From: Gammaproteobacteria bacterium UBA6173
GTDB taxonomy: Bacteria > Pseudomonadota > Gammaproteobacteria > Pseudomonadales > Pseudohongiellaceae
Assembly: GCA_002422225.1 (NCBI GenBank)
Contig: DITX01000054.1
Location: forward strand, 4,040-29,041
Length of the DNA: 25,002 bases
Reading direction: 5' to 3'
In this document: positions 6,824 through 13,981 of the stretch, one piece after another
Layout of the letters: each line of letters begins with the position of its first letter
Numbering within the stretch: position 1 is the stretch's first letter
Program-made: the position numbers and the translations under genes
Notes under the pieces: generated by a model
Databases searched by the model: none
What the model saw: only the letters and a program-made list of their open reading frames with translations
Told to the model about the DNA's origin: nothing

Positions 6824-8244
6824 AGCGCAAGACGAATATTACTCAGCAGCACTGAGATTGCTGCACCGCCCAGCATATCACTGCAACTGACACTGATTTT
6901 GCCGCCGTAGCTCTGCACAATATCTGCCACTACCGCCAGGCCGATTCCCTGCCCTTGGGCGAGTGTGTCCAGTCTCACCCCACGCTGAAGTATCCGATCG
7001 CTATCGTCCGGATTTATGCCAGCGCCGTTGTCTTCGATAAGCAACTCAAAACGCGGCGGGTTATCGCCCAGCAGATGCCCATTAACACGAATTTTGCCAC
7101 GACCATATTTACAGGCGTTATCGAGCAGATTGCCCATTAGCTCCATCAAGTCTCGTTCATCTCCCAAAAACAACACCCGCGGGTCAATCTGCTGATCGAA
7201 CACAACAGCTTTGCTGACATACACCTTTTCAAGCGCCCGACATAAACTGGCCGCGGTATCCTTGATATTGACCTGGCTCGCGAGGCTGCCAACACTTCCC
7301 GAACGCACTGCTCTTTGCAGCTGATAGGTGATGATCTGATTCATTCTGTCGAGTTGCTCCTGCACCATGGCCAGTCGCTCGATGCGTTGCTCATGTGGCA
7401 AGCCCGGATCAGCACTTGCCGACACTTCCCCTTGAATGACAGCTAGCGGTGTTTTCAGACTATGCGCCAGATCGCCCAGCGTTGTGCGGTAACGCGTCTG
7501 CTGCTTGCGTTCGGACTGAATCAACAGGTTCAGGTTCTGGGTGACTGAACTGAGTTCTGATGGGTAGTGATTTCCAAGTGATTCCACAAGTCCATTCTCA
7601 ATTTGCTTTAAATCACGCGCTAGCCTGCGCAGTGGCGATAGCCCCCAGCGCAGCAATAACAACTGGAAAATCAATAATAAAACTGCCAAGGCACCAAACC
7701 AGGAAAACAGACTGGTTCGGAACTCTGCGACCTCTGCCCAATAACCATCGGCCGATTCCAGCACTTGGAAAACGATGGCCTGCGGCCTGTTCTCCCAGGT
7801 CACCGCATAACTGATTTCAAAGTAGTCAAATTGACCATCAGCCGCGGAAATCCGACCAAACCTGGTTTCACCCCGATTCAAGTCATCAGCAGATATGTCG
7901 GCTAGCGCGATGTCAGGCAACACAAACTCGAGCGCAGATTGCGTCCGCAGCAACTCCCCCTGACCCGGACTGCTGATGAGACCATACAGTCCGCTGTTTA
8001 ATTGGCTGAAGCGGGGTTCACGCAGATTTTCGCTGACATAAAACTGGCCAGCATCCTCATCAACAGCTGCTAACAAAACATAAAGTTGCGTCTGCAGTTG
8101 CTCGGCAACACCCGTCTCCAGACTGTTGCGGAATGCTCTATCGAGGACAAACCCTGTCAAACCAAGAAACACAGTCAATAACAAGGTCACTGCCATCAGC
8201 AGGCGCGTTTGCAAGGAATAACCGGCATCGCGCCCTGACAACAT
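6820..8244 (-). CDS. phoQ: PhoQ-like sensor histidine kinase
   Basis: A 474-aa inner-membrane kinase. TM1 spans about 14-34, then a periplasmic sensor region to about 178, TM2 about 179-199 and a HAMP-like stretch. The HisKA box LGDLAHSLKTPLAVI places the phospho-accepting histidine at 261. The ATPase domain has the N box (GNLLDNACKYG, 371-381), G1 (DNGAGI, 405-410) and G2 (GQGIGL, 431-436). AHSLKTPLAV is the PhoQ-type H box. The ATG at 8242-8244 follows the regulator stop after one base, so the pair is translationally coupled; the frame extends upstream only inside the regulator gene. The periplasmic domain is not obviously acidic enough to assume Mg2+ sensing, so the signal is unknown. Its stop overlaps that of the TauE-type gene. 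Confidence 0.85.
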   Translation of the reverse strand: MLSGRDAGYSLQTRLLMAVTLLLTVFLGLTGFVLDRAFRNSLETGVAEQLQTQLYVLLAAVDEDAGQFYVSENLREPRFSQLNSGLYGLISSPGQGELLRTQSALEFVLPDIALADISADDLNRGETRFGRISAADGQFDYFEISYAVTWENRPQAIVFQVLESADGYWAEVAEFRTSLFSWFGALAVLLLIFQLLLLRWGLSPLRRLARDLKQIENGLVESLGNHYPSELSSVTQNLNLLIQSERKQQTRYRTTLGDLAHSLKTPLAVIQGEVSASADPGLPHEQRIERLAMVQEQLDRMNQIITYQLQRAVRSGSVGSLASQVNIKDTAASLCRALEKVYVSKAVVFDQQIDPRVLFLGDERDLMELMGNLLDNACKYGRGKIRVNGHLLGDNPPRFELLIEDNGAGINPDDSDRILQRGVRLDTLAQGQGIGLAVVADIVQSYGGKISVSCSDMLGGAAISVLLSNIRLAL

Positions 8245-8245
8245 A

Positions 8246-8920
8246 TCAGTCCATGATTCGCAGCCGGTATCCCTGGCCACGAACGGTATCAATGGGTTGC
8301 AGAGACTGATCAGGATCCAGTTTCTGACGCAAACGACGGATAAACACCTCCAGTACGTTGCTGTCTCTGTCGTAGTCCTGTGCATACAGATGATCGGTCA
8401 GCTCAGCCTTCGAGACTACTTGATCAATATGCATCATCAGATATTCCAGTGTCTTGTATTCATAGGCCGTCAACTCAACCGCGCTGCCGCTGACCGTAAC
8501 GCGTTTACTGCTGGTGTCCAGACTGATGGGGCCCGCAGATATCAATGGGCTGGCAAAACCTGCCGCACGCCGTAGCAAGGCATTCAATCGTGCCTGAATC
8601 TCCTCTATTCTGAACGGCTTGACCACATAATCATCGGCGCCAGCGTCAAGACCCGCGACTTTGTCTTGCCAGTCGCCTCGCGCCGTTAAAATCAATACAG
8701 GATACTTTCGACCCGCTTCTCTGAGCTTTCGAATCACACTGATGCCATCGAGTTGCGGCAATCCCAGATCAATAATCGCTGCATCGTAATCGTACTCCAA
8801 TGCCTGAAACAGTCCGGCTTTGCCGTCTGAAGCATCATCAACAACAAATCCGGCCCGCTGCAAACCCATCACTAGCTGCTGTCGCAGCAGGCTTTCATCC
8901 TCTACCACTAACAAGCGCAT
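8246..8920 (-). CDS. phoP: PhoP-like OmpR-family response regulator
   Basis: A 224-aa regulator with an N-terminal receiver domain and a C-terminal winged-helix DNA-binding domain. Receiver residues are visible: acidic Glu7/Asp8, phospho-acceptor Asp51 (IIDLGLPQLDG), Thr79 and Lys101 (VVKPF). The OmpR-type domain starts near residue 125; LTAYEYKTLEYLM and VFIRRLRQKLD form the recognition region, ending in TVRGQGYRL. Sequence and pairing resemble PhoP of PhoPQ systems. A GGGAG site lies six bases before the ATG. It follows the PepSY gene by three bases and precedes the kinase by one. The regulon cannot be read from the window, though genes in its own operon are natural candidates. Confidence 0.88.
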   Translation of the reverse strand: MRLLVVEDESLLRQQLVMGLQRAGFVVDDASDGKAGLFQALEYDYDAAIIDLGLPQLDGISVIRKLREAGRKYPVLILTARGDWQDKVAGLDAGADDYVVKPFRIEEIQARLNALLRRAAGFASPLISAGPISLDTSSKRVTVSGSAVELTAYEYKTLEYLMMHIDQVVSKAELTDHLYAQDYDRDSNVLEVFIRRLRQKLDPDQSLQPIDTVRGQGYRLRIMD

Positions 8921-8923
8921 ACC

Positions 8924-9268
8924 CTACTCCCGGCTGACCGCCCCTGTGGACTGATCAACATATACTGTATAAATATTGCCCTCGTTATCGATACGGACTC
9001 TGAATCTGATCCGTTCACCCTGCCTGACCTCATTGATGCTGATGATATTGCCAGGAAAACGTGCTCTGACCAGTTCCAGAGCCTGCCTTTCACTCACAGA
9101 CCGCGCCGGCTGATCACTTTCAGCTCTGACAGCAGAGTCCTCTTGTTGCTGAGCTGACACCAAAAGACTCCACATCGGAATGAGGAGTACTGCAGCAATC
9201 AGCAGAAGTTTCTGCATGGCTCCCCAAGGCGATATGCGAACACATGATTTTGAGCCTGACGGTTTCAT
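8924..9268 (-). CDS. Secreted PepSY-domain protein
   Basis: A small exported protein of about 97-114 aa. A hydrophobic signal segment (KLLLIAAVLLIPMWSLLVSA) is followed by an acidic spacer and one PepSY domain: ERQALELVRARFPGNIISINEVRQ, then a beta region FRVRIDNEGNIYTVYVDQSTG. PepSY domains occur as inhibitors or sensors of envelope proteases and often lie next to two-component systems. Two starts are possible: ATG at 9266-9268 with GGAG four bases upstream, or ATG at 9215-9217 with a GGGGAG site only two bases away but a tidier signal peptide. The longer form is given. It lies between the glycine-zipper gene and phoP, suggesting a periplasmic accessory or target of this two-component system. 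Confidence 0.75.
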   Translation of the reverse strand: MKPSGSKSCVRISPWGAMQKLLLIAAVLLIPMWSLLVSAQQQEDSAVRAESDQPARSVSERQALELVRARFPGNIISINEVRQGERIRFRVRIDNEGNIYTVYVDQSTGAVSRE

Positions 9269-9296
9269 AACGCTCCATAATATTGGGCAACCGAGT

Positions 9297-9866
9297 TCAG
9301 AGTACCGGATCGTGGCTGACACGTAGTCGTATCTGCTCACCGGGATCTTGCTCAGTGCGAACGGTAAACTCCTCCCCGTTGTACAGATAACGAACCTGAT
9401 ATCCCATCAATCGCTCTTCGTCACGGTAGGCTGTGACAGATTCGCAGTGTTGTACGGTCTGGTAACGTGCTGTCTGGGGTCGTGAATCAGCTCGAACTAT
9501 ATCACGACCAACCGAGTGCCCCAACATTGCACCCACCACCGTGCCGACACGCTGACTGGATTTATTGTTTCCAACCGCATTGCCAAGCGCACCCCCGATG
9601 ATGGTGCTGATTAACACGGGAGTTTGACTGCCACGTTGACGAGATTCTCGCACGCGAACCTCCTCTTCCCAGCACTCCTCTCGCGGGGCGGCTACGGTAA
9701 CGGACTGATAAATCGCGCGCGACTCCAGCACTTGCGCATACACATACTGAGACTGCGCTAAAACGGGGCTGGCGAATAAAATGCCTCCGCCTCCCAGTAT
9801 GCCAATAATGATTGCCGTGCGTTTGGCCGCTGTTTTAACCAGTGCAAAATATTTTGAATCCTTCAT
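9297..9866 (-). CDS. Glycine-zipper 2TM envelope protein (YcfJ/SlyB-like)
   Basis: A 189-aa exported protein. The signal peptide ends near VLA|QSQ (about 37/38). Residues 88-122 contain ISTIIGGALGNAVGNN and VGTVVGAMLGHSVG, the paired glycine-rich segments of the glycine-zipper 2TM domain in SlyB, YcfJ and related envelope proteins. The C-terminal part (QHCESVTAYRDEERLMGYQVRYLYNGEEF) is typical of the YcfJ branch. No lipobox cysteine is seen, so it is probably not a lipoprotein. A GAGGT site lies five bases before the ATG. It is first in the operon with the PepSY, regulator and kinase genes. SlyB-type proteins are PhoP-regulated in enterics, which fits the neighbourhood, but regulation here is inference. 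Confidence 0.78.
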   Translation of the reverse strand: MKDSKYFALVKTAAKRTAIIIGILGGGGILFASPVLAQSQYVYAQVLESRAIYQSVTVAAPREECWEEEVRVRESRQRGSQTPVLISTIIGGALGNAVGNNKSSQRVGTVVGAMLGHSVGRDIVRADSRPQTARYQTVQHCESVTAYRDEERLMGYQVRYLYNGEEFTVRTEQDPGEQIRLRVSHDPVL

Positions 9867-10036
9867 AGGTCACCTCTGCTTTCGGCTCTGTTTGCAACGA
9901 TATAACGTGAATAGTGTGCTTTGGCACCGATACAGACTACGACTGGCTAGCTGAATCGCCACTGAACAAAAAGCCAACTTCGTAACAGTTTGCTGGTGAC
10001 TCGACGCTGTAGCGAGGCAACTTGTCGTCGAGCTGA

Positions 10037-10064
10037 TTGCTTTAGTATCAGATAGCGGTAAAAT
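10037..10064 (+). promoter_or_regulatory. Candidate promoter for the cold-shock-domain gene
   Basis: TTGCTT (10037-10042), a 16-base spacer and TAAAAT (10059-10064) are followed by CGGGG. This is the best-looking promoter in the 257-base divergent spacer 9867-10123, about 60 bases before the start codon. The rest of the spacer holds no gene I believe. Confidence 0.35.
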
Positions 10065-10123
10065 CGGGGTTGCCTTGGCAAAATAACAATTAAAACCATC
10101 TTCGCAATCAAGCACAAAGCTTC

Positions 10124-10618
10124 ATGAGATACTCAATGTTCCGCAAAATAGCCAGCTCGACCCTGTTATCAACCATTATTTCTTTACCCCTCACCTACGT
10201 CCTGATCCAGCAATTGCAAGCCAGCTCGTTGACTTCACTGATACTCTCTATTACTGGTCTGGTGTTTATCTTTAGTGGATTCAGTGCTTGGTTGTCTTTA
10301 AGGACTGTTAACCCTCGCCCCGCCCAAAAGCACGCAAAGCCCGAGGCCTCGTCACGACGCGAAGCTGCACCAAAAGCGGCAAATCCTCAGGGGGCAGCAT
10401 CGGGCGCTAAACGTGAAGCCGGGCAGGTAAAATGGTTTAATGCCAGCAAGGGTTTTGGATTCATAACCCGCGACAGCGGCGAGGACATCTTTGTCCATTT
10501 CAGATCCATCAGAGGCGAAGGACACCGCGTACTCAAAGACGGTCAACGTGTTGAATTTTCTGTCAGTGTTGGCGACAAGGGCCTGCAGGCTGATGATGTG
10601 ATGGCAGTGTCCCGATAA
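10124..10618 (+). CDS. Membrane-anchored cold-shock-domain protein
   Basis: A 164-aa protein with two parts. Residues 11-30 and 37-58 are hydrophobic and look like a two-helix membrane hairpin. An Ala/Lys/Arg/Pro-rich linker (62-98) leads to a complete cold-shock domain (99-163) with RNP1 (KGFGFI, 109-114) and RNP2 (DIFVHF, 121-126), starting GQVKWFN. The domain binds single-stranded nucleic acid. The layout implies an RNA- or DNA-binding domain tethered to the inner membrane on the cytoplasmic face. The first ATG has no clear ribosome site; ATG at 10136 has GAG seven bases before it and could be the start. Similar two-TM plus CSD proteins are known in gammaproteobacteria, but their role is poorly defined. 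Confidence 0.85.
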   Translation: MRYSMFRKIASSTLLSTIISLPLTYVLIQQLQASSLTSLILSITGLVFIFSGFSAWLSLRTVNPRPAQKHAKPEASSRREAAPKAANPQGAASGAKREAGQVKWFNASKGFGFITRDSGEDIFVHFRSIRGEGHRVLKDGQRVEFSVSVGDKGLQADDVMAVSR

Positions 10619-10632
10619 GGGAACTGCATCCA

Positions 10633-10863
10633 TCAGTAATGCGGCGGCCGCTCATCTGTTGCAGATACCGTGGGTGAGCGCTCCGCGGCTGACTGTATAA
10701 GCTCGGTCAGTTTTTCACGGTGCATTTCCAGCTCCCTTTCCAGCACATCAATCTGGCGCTGTTGCCGGGTCACAATGTCATTCAAGGTTTGAATGCTGTC
10801 TTCCTGAAAGGCAAAACGCGTTTGCAGATCTACCACCAGATCCTGTAGTTGAGTACTTGTCAT
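10633..10863 (-). CDS. slyX: SlyX family protein
   Basis: A 76-aa, almost entirely helical protein. Heptad-patterned LQDLVVDLQTRFAFQEDSIQ, then LNDIVTRQQRQIDVLERELE, form a coiled coil, and the chain ends in the SlyX hallmark PPHY. The frame opens upstream to 10923, but ATG at 10861-10863 has AGGAG nine bases upstream and matches the family start. SlyX is a small conserved cytoplasmic protein of unknown molecular function, named from its position next to slyD in E. coli; no slyD is present here. It converges on the cold-shock-domain gene, with 14 bases between stops. Confidence 0.9.
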   Translation of the reverse strand: MTSTQLQDLVVDLQTRFAFQEDSIQTLNDIVTRQQRQIDVLERELEMHREKLTELIQSAAERSPTVSATDERPPHY

Positions 10864-10909
10864 TGCTTGCGGCTCCTGCAAAATTCCTGCTGTAAATTTG
10901 TCTCTGGTC

Positions 10910-10923
10910 ATGATGTACATCAT
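10910..10923. promoter_or_regulatory. Perfect 14-bp palindrome between slyX and the desaturase gene
   Basis: ATGATGTACATCAT is its own reverse complement; flanking GGT and ACC extend the symmetry if one base is bulged. It lies in the 184-base divergent spacer, 47 bases from the slyX start and 124 from the desaturase start. On minus, a -10-like TATGAT overlaps it. Size and location fit an operator for a dimeric repressor, such as the TetR-family regulators that control desaturases in other bacteria. No regulator gene is in the window. Confidence 0.4.
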
Positions 10924-11047
10924 ACCTTGCCGATCAGGAATGTTTCTAATCGGTCAATACACATGTAATATTCTGTTCCTGCAACAAACAGCCAGTCACT
11001 GCTGTCTTATGCATGTATTCAAATATTTTGAGGAATCTCCAAACGTT

Positions 11048-12226
11048 ATGTCCATTCAAGACTCTCATCCCAGCGCCGCAGAAAAACCCCCTATCAATTG
11101 GACCAACATGATTCTGTTTACTGCAACGCCGCTAGCCGCAGCTACCTTGGTCCCACTTTATGGATTTCTAGTAGGGTACAGCACCATTCACTGGATCATG
11201 TTTGTCTGCATGATGGGTTTTTGTGGTCTTTCCATCACGGCTGGTTACCATCGTCTGTGGTCACACAAAACCTACAAGGCTCACCCGGCCCTGCGATTGA
11301 TGTTTGCTCTGGGGGGCGCATGCGCACTGCAGAATGACGTGTTTAACTGGGCGTCTGACCATCGCCGACATCACCAATATGTTGATAACAATGATCGCGA
11401 CCCCTATTCCGCTGGTCGAGGCTTCTGGTTCTCCCATATGGGATGGATTTTGCGAAACTACCCCAGCGGCCAGCGCGACTTCTCAAATATCAAAGACTTG
11501 CAGCAAGACCCAATTCTACAGTGGCAACACAAACACTATCTGGCGCTTGTGCTGATTATGAATATTGCAGTACCTGCGTTTCTGGGTTACTTAGGCGGCA
11601 GTATCATTGCGGGTCTGATGTTAAGTGGAGTGCTCAGACTTGTGCTCAGTCAGCACGTAACCTGGCTGATCAATTCCATTGCGCACATGTGGGGGCGTCA
11701 ACCATACAGTGACAAAAGCTCCGCACGTGACAATCCCTATCTTGCACTGGTCACCTACGGCGAGGGTTATCACAATTATCACCACACTTTTCAATGGGAT
11801 TACCGTAACGGCATACGCTGGTGGCACTTTGATCCAACAAAGTGGCTGATCCTGGCTTGCTCCTGGATTGGTTTAACCAGTGATCTGAAGCGGGTTCCGG
11901 CACTAGTCATTGAATCTGCCCGTCTTGAAATGCAATATCAACATGCGACACAGCGCTGTAGCAGTCTGGCCAATGCTGATAAATGGCGCGCGCGTATAGA
12001 AGCCGAATATCACGAGCTTAAAAACACATTGGATATGTGGGCTAAACATCAGCAAGAGTGGTATGACGCAAAAAGTAACCAACTGCATGATCAGATCAAT
12101 GAGCGCTGGGAACGCTTGGCATTACGAGACAGTTATCGCCAGGCACGTTATCAACTGAAACTGCGCCGTCAGCGCTGGCACGAATTGATGCAAGGATTCT
12201 CCAATATCCGCAGTACTGCCGCATGA
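11048..12226 (+). CDS. Membrane acyl-CoA/acyl-lipid delta-9-type fatty acid desaturase
   Basis: A 392-aa membrane di-iron enzyme. The three histidine boxes of stearoyl-CoA-type desaturases are present: HRLWSH (68-73), HRRHH (105-109) and HNYHH (242-246), with hydrophobic pairs at about 22-60 and 164-200. WASDHRRHHQYVD and YGEGYHNYHHTF are diagnostic. It introduces a cis double bond into long-chain acyl groups, tuning membrane fluidity. Residues from about 290 to 392 form a charged, Gln/Arg/Trp-rich, probably helical tail beyond the catalytic core. ATG at 11048 is chosen because the longer upstream frame lacks family character; a GAGGAA site lies 12 bases away, rather far. Its TGA overlaps the next gene's ATG (ATGA). 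Confidence 0.9.
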   Translation: MSIQDSHPSAAEKPPINWTNMILFTATPLAAATLVPLYGFLVGYSTIHWIMFVCMMGFCGLSITAGYHRLWSHKTYKAHPALRLMFALGGACALQNDVFNWASDHRRHHQYVDNNDRDPYSAGRGFWFSHMGWILRNYPSGQRDFSNIKDLQQDPILQWQHKHYLALVLIMNIAVPAFLGYLGGSIIAGLMLSGVLRLVLSQHVTWLINSIAHMWGRQPYSDKSSARDNPYLALVTYGEGYHNYHHTFQWDYRNGIRWWHFDPTKWLILACSWIGLTSDLKRVPALVIESARLEMQYQHATQRCSSLANADKWRARIEAEYHELKNTLDMWAKHQQEWYDAKSNQLHDQINERWERLALRDSYRQARYQLKLRRQRWHELMQGFSNIRSTAA

Positions 12227-12777
12227 GCAGCCCGCGAAAAAAGCCGCCTATGATCAATCATCTCAGACCAGTTTTTATCGGTTTTGTACTCAGTCTTGCG
12301 CTGCTTGCCCAGCCACTGATGGCAGTTGAGGAGGGCGTAATCGCGCCTGATTTTACCTTGCTAGGTGTGCGTAAAAACGAAGCGGCCGTCACCCTCAGCG
12401 AGCTGCGCGGTCAGATTGTGTATGTGGATTTTTGGGCATCGTGGTGTGTTCCTTGCCTGCGCTCGCTGCCAGAAATTCACACTTTGTATGAAAAATATCA
12501 AGACCAGGGCTTTGAAGTAGTTGCCATTACAATCGACGATCCAGTCGAAGATGCGCTGGATTTTCTGGACGACCTCGCCGTACCACTCGCCTACCGCGTC
12601 GCGTTAGATCAAACTGCAGAGGTGATGGATCAGTACGGTGTAGTCGGAATGCCAACCTCATTTCTCATTGATCGCACGGGGATTATCCGCAAAGTACACA
12701 AAGGCTTCCGGCAAGGTGACACTGAATTGCTAGAGCAGGCTCTGACCGCCCTGCTTACAGAGCAAGCAGCTCCTTAA
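12223..12777 (+). CDS. TlpA/ResA-family periplasmic thiol-disulfide oxidoreductase
   Basis: A 184-aa exported thioredoxin-like protein. A basic N-terminus and hydrophobic stretch (FIGFVLSLALLAQPLMA) form a signal peptide or anchor. The thioredoxin fold follows, with APDFTL, then VDFWASWCVPCLRSLPE carrying the redox cysteines 75 and 78 (CVPC), and the cis-proline loop VVGMPTSFLID. TlpA-type proteins reduce disulfides in the periplasm, for example in cytochrome c or copper-site assembly; the client here is unknown. The ATG overlaps the desaturase stop, indicating coupled translation; an ATG nine codons in (12250) is an alternative. Its TAA overlaps the srkA stop on the opposite strand by three bases. 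Confidence 0.88.
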   Translation: MSSPRKKPPMINHLRPVFIGFVLSLALLAQPLMAVEEGVIAPDFTLLGVRKNEAAVTLSELRGQIVYVDFWASWCVPCLRSLPEIHTLYEKYQDQGFEVVAITIDDPVEDALDFLDDLAVPLAYRVALDQTAEVMDQYGVVGMPTSFLIDRTGIIRKVHKGFRQGDTELLEQALTALLTEQAAP

Positions 12778-13844
12778 TAGGGAAACAGTCGCAGCGGCGG
12801 CTCATCCAAGGCTGCGAGCTGCTCTCGCAACTCCAGAATATGTTCCGCCCAATAACGTTCCGTGTTGAACCAAGGGAAGCTGCGCGGGAATGCCGGATCT
12901 GTCCAGCGTTTTGCCAGCCATGCGCTGTGATGCATGATGCGCAAGGTACGCAGTGGCTCAATCAATGCCAGCTCAGCCGCATCAAACTCAAAAAACTCCT
13001 CGTAAGCTTCGATGATTTCCAACAGCTGTGCCTGACGCTGATCACGATCACCCGACAACATCATCCACAAATCCTGGATGGCTGGACCATTGATGGCATC
13101 ATCAAAATCGACAAACCAGGGCTGATCTCCTCGCCAAAGCACATTGCCGGGATGACAATCACCATGCAGGCGCAAACGCTGTAAGGGGCCACAATTGTTG
13201 AATGCCCTATTGATTCGCTCGATTAAATCCAGCGTCAAAGACGCGTAGGCGGGCATCAACGCGGCAGGTATAAAATTCCTCTCAATCAGAAAAGATCTGC
13301 TTTTCGCGGCCCACTGATCAATGCTCAGTTCAATACGATGTTGAAATAAGGTTTTTGAGCCCACGCGGTGTACTCGCCCGAGGAACCGCCCCATCACTTG
13401 CAGATTATCTGGATTATCCAACTCGGGTGGCCGACCCGCCAGTCGCGGAAACAGAGAAAAACGGAATGTCTGATCGCCAAAAACGCAGGCATGTAAGGTC
13501 TTACCATCAACCAACAGCGGCGGGACTACCGGAATTTCGAGTGACTCCAGCTCCAAAGTAAACGCATGTTCTTCAAGAATCTGCGCGTCACTCCAGCGTT
13601 CAGGCCGATAAAACTTGGCAATCACAAAACTGCCATTCTCCAACCCTATCTGATACACACGATTTTCATAACTGTTCAGAGCAAAAACCCGGGCGCTGCT
13701 CGACAAACCCAAACCCTCAACGGCGTCCAACACCTGGTCTGGCCCTAACACATCATAAGGATGTCGCTCGGCAAGGCCGGGGAAGTCAATCGATGATGCG
13801 TGATCTGATAGTTCAAGAACATTACCTGACTTGCGTTTGTTCAT
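12774..13844 (-). CDS. srkA: Stress response serine/threonine kinase SrkA (YihE/RdoA)
   Basis: A 356-aa cytoplasmic kinase of the APH-like fold. It matches E. coli YihE closely: LNSYENRVYQ, AKFYRPERWSDAQILEEH (Lys77 likely binds ATP), the catalytic loop LHGDCHPGN (226-234, Asp229) and metal motif VDFDDA (245-250), then NGPAIQDLWM and DPAFPRSFPWF. SrkA phosphorylates Ser/Thr and protects cells under envelope and oxidative stress, countering MazEF-linked death in E. coli. The chain has about 20 more N-terminal residues than E. coli YihE. ATG at 13842-13844 has a GGTGAGA ribosome site. In E. coli the gene is followed by dsbA; here its neighbour is a convergent TlpA-type thioredoxin instead. Confidence 0.92.
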   Translation of the reverse strand: MNKRKSGNVLELSDHASSIDFPGLAERHPYDVLGPDQVLDAVEGLGLSSSARVFALNSYENRVYQIGLENGSFVIAKFYRPERWSDAQILEEHAFTLELESLEIPVVPPLLVDGKTLHACVFGDQTFRFSLFPRLAGRPPELDNPDNLQVMGRFLGRVHRVGSKTLFQHRIELSIDQWAAKSRSFLIERNFIPAALMPAYASLTLDLIERINRAFNNCGPLQRLRLHGDCHPGNVLWRGDQPWFVDFDDAINGPAIQDLWMMLSGDRDQRQAQLLEIIEAYEEFFEFDAAELALIEPLRTLRIMHHSAWLAKRWTDPAFPRSFPWFNTERYWAEHILELREQLAALDEPPLRLFPY

Positions 13845-13878
13845 GAATTCTCACCCGGTGCATCGAAGTTGCAGCGAG

Positions 13879-13891
13879 TATACTGTAAAAT
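13879..13891 (+). promoter_or_regulatory. Candidate -10 region for the aminotransferase gene
   Basis: Two adjoining -10-like hexamers, TATACT (13879-13884) and TAAAAT (13886-13891), are followed by the GC-rich stretch CGCGCCCCG. I find no good -35. AGTATACT is palindromic, so TATACT could also serve srkA on minus. Confidence 0.28.
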
Positions 13892-13981
13892 CGCGCCCCG
13901 CTTTGCCAGTAAATGTCTACCGCCTAGCCCGGCATTAGACAAAACCAGCTTTCCAGTTCCGATTTGATCAAGGAGTCTCAC

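Noticed and set aside
10000..10032. CTCGACG/CGTCGAG 7-bp inverted repeat in the spacer upstream of the cold-shock gene
   Set aside because: The 19-base loop is long and no T-tract or known operator pattern is present; chance is plausible.
9870..10115. 81-codon minus-strand open frame in the divergent spacer
   Set aside because: No ribosome site, Ser/Thr/Cys-rich chance-like composition, no domain pattern, and it covers the expected promoters of both neighbours.
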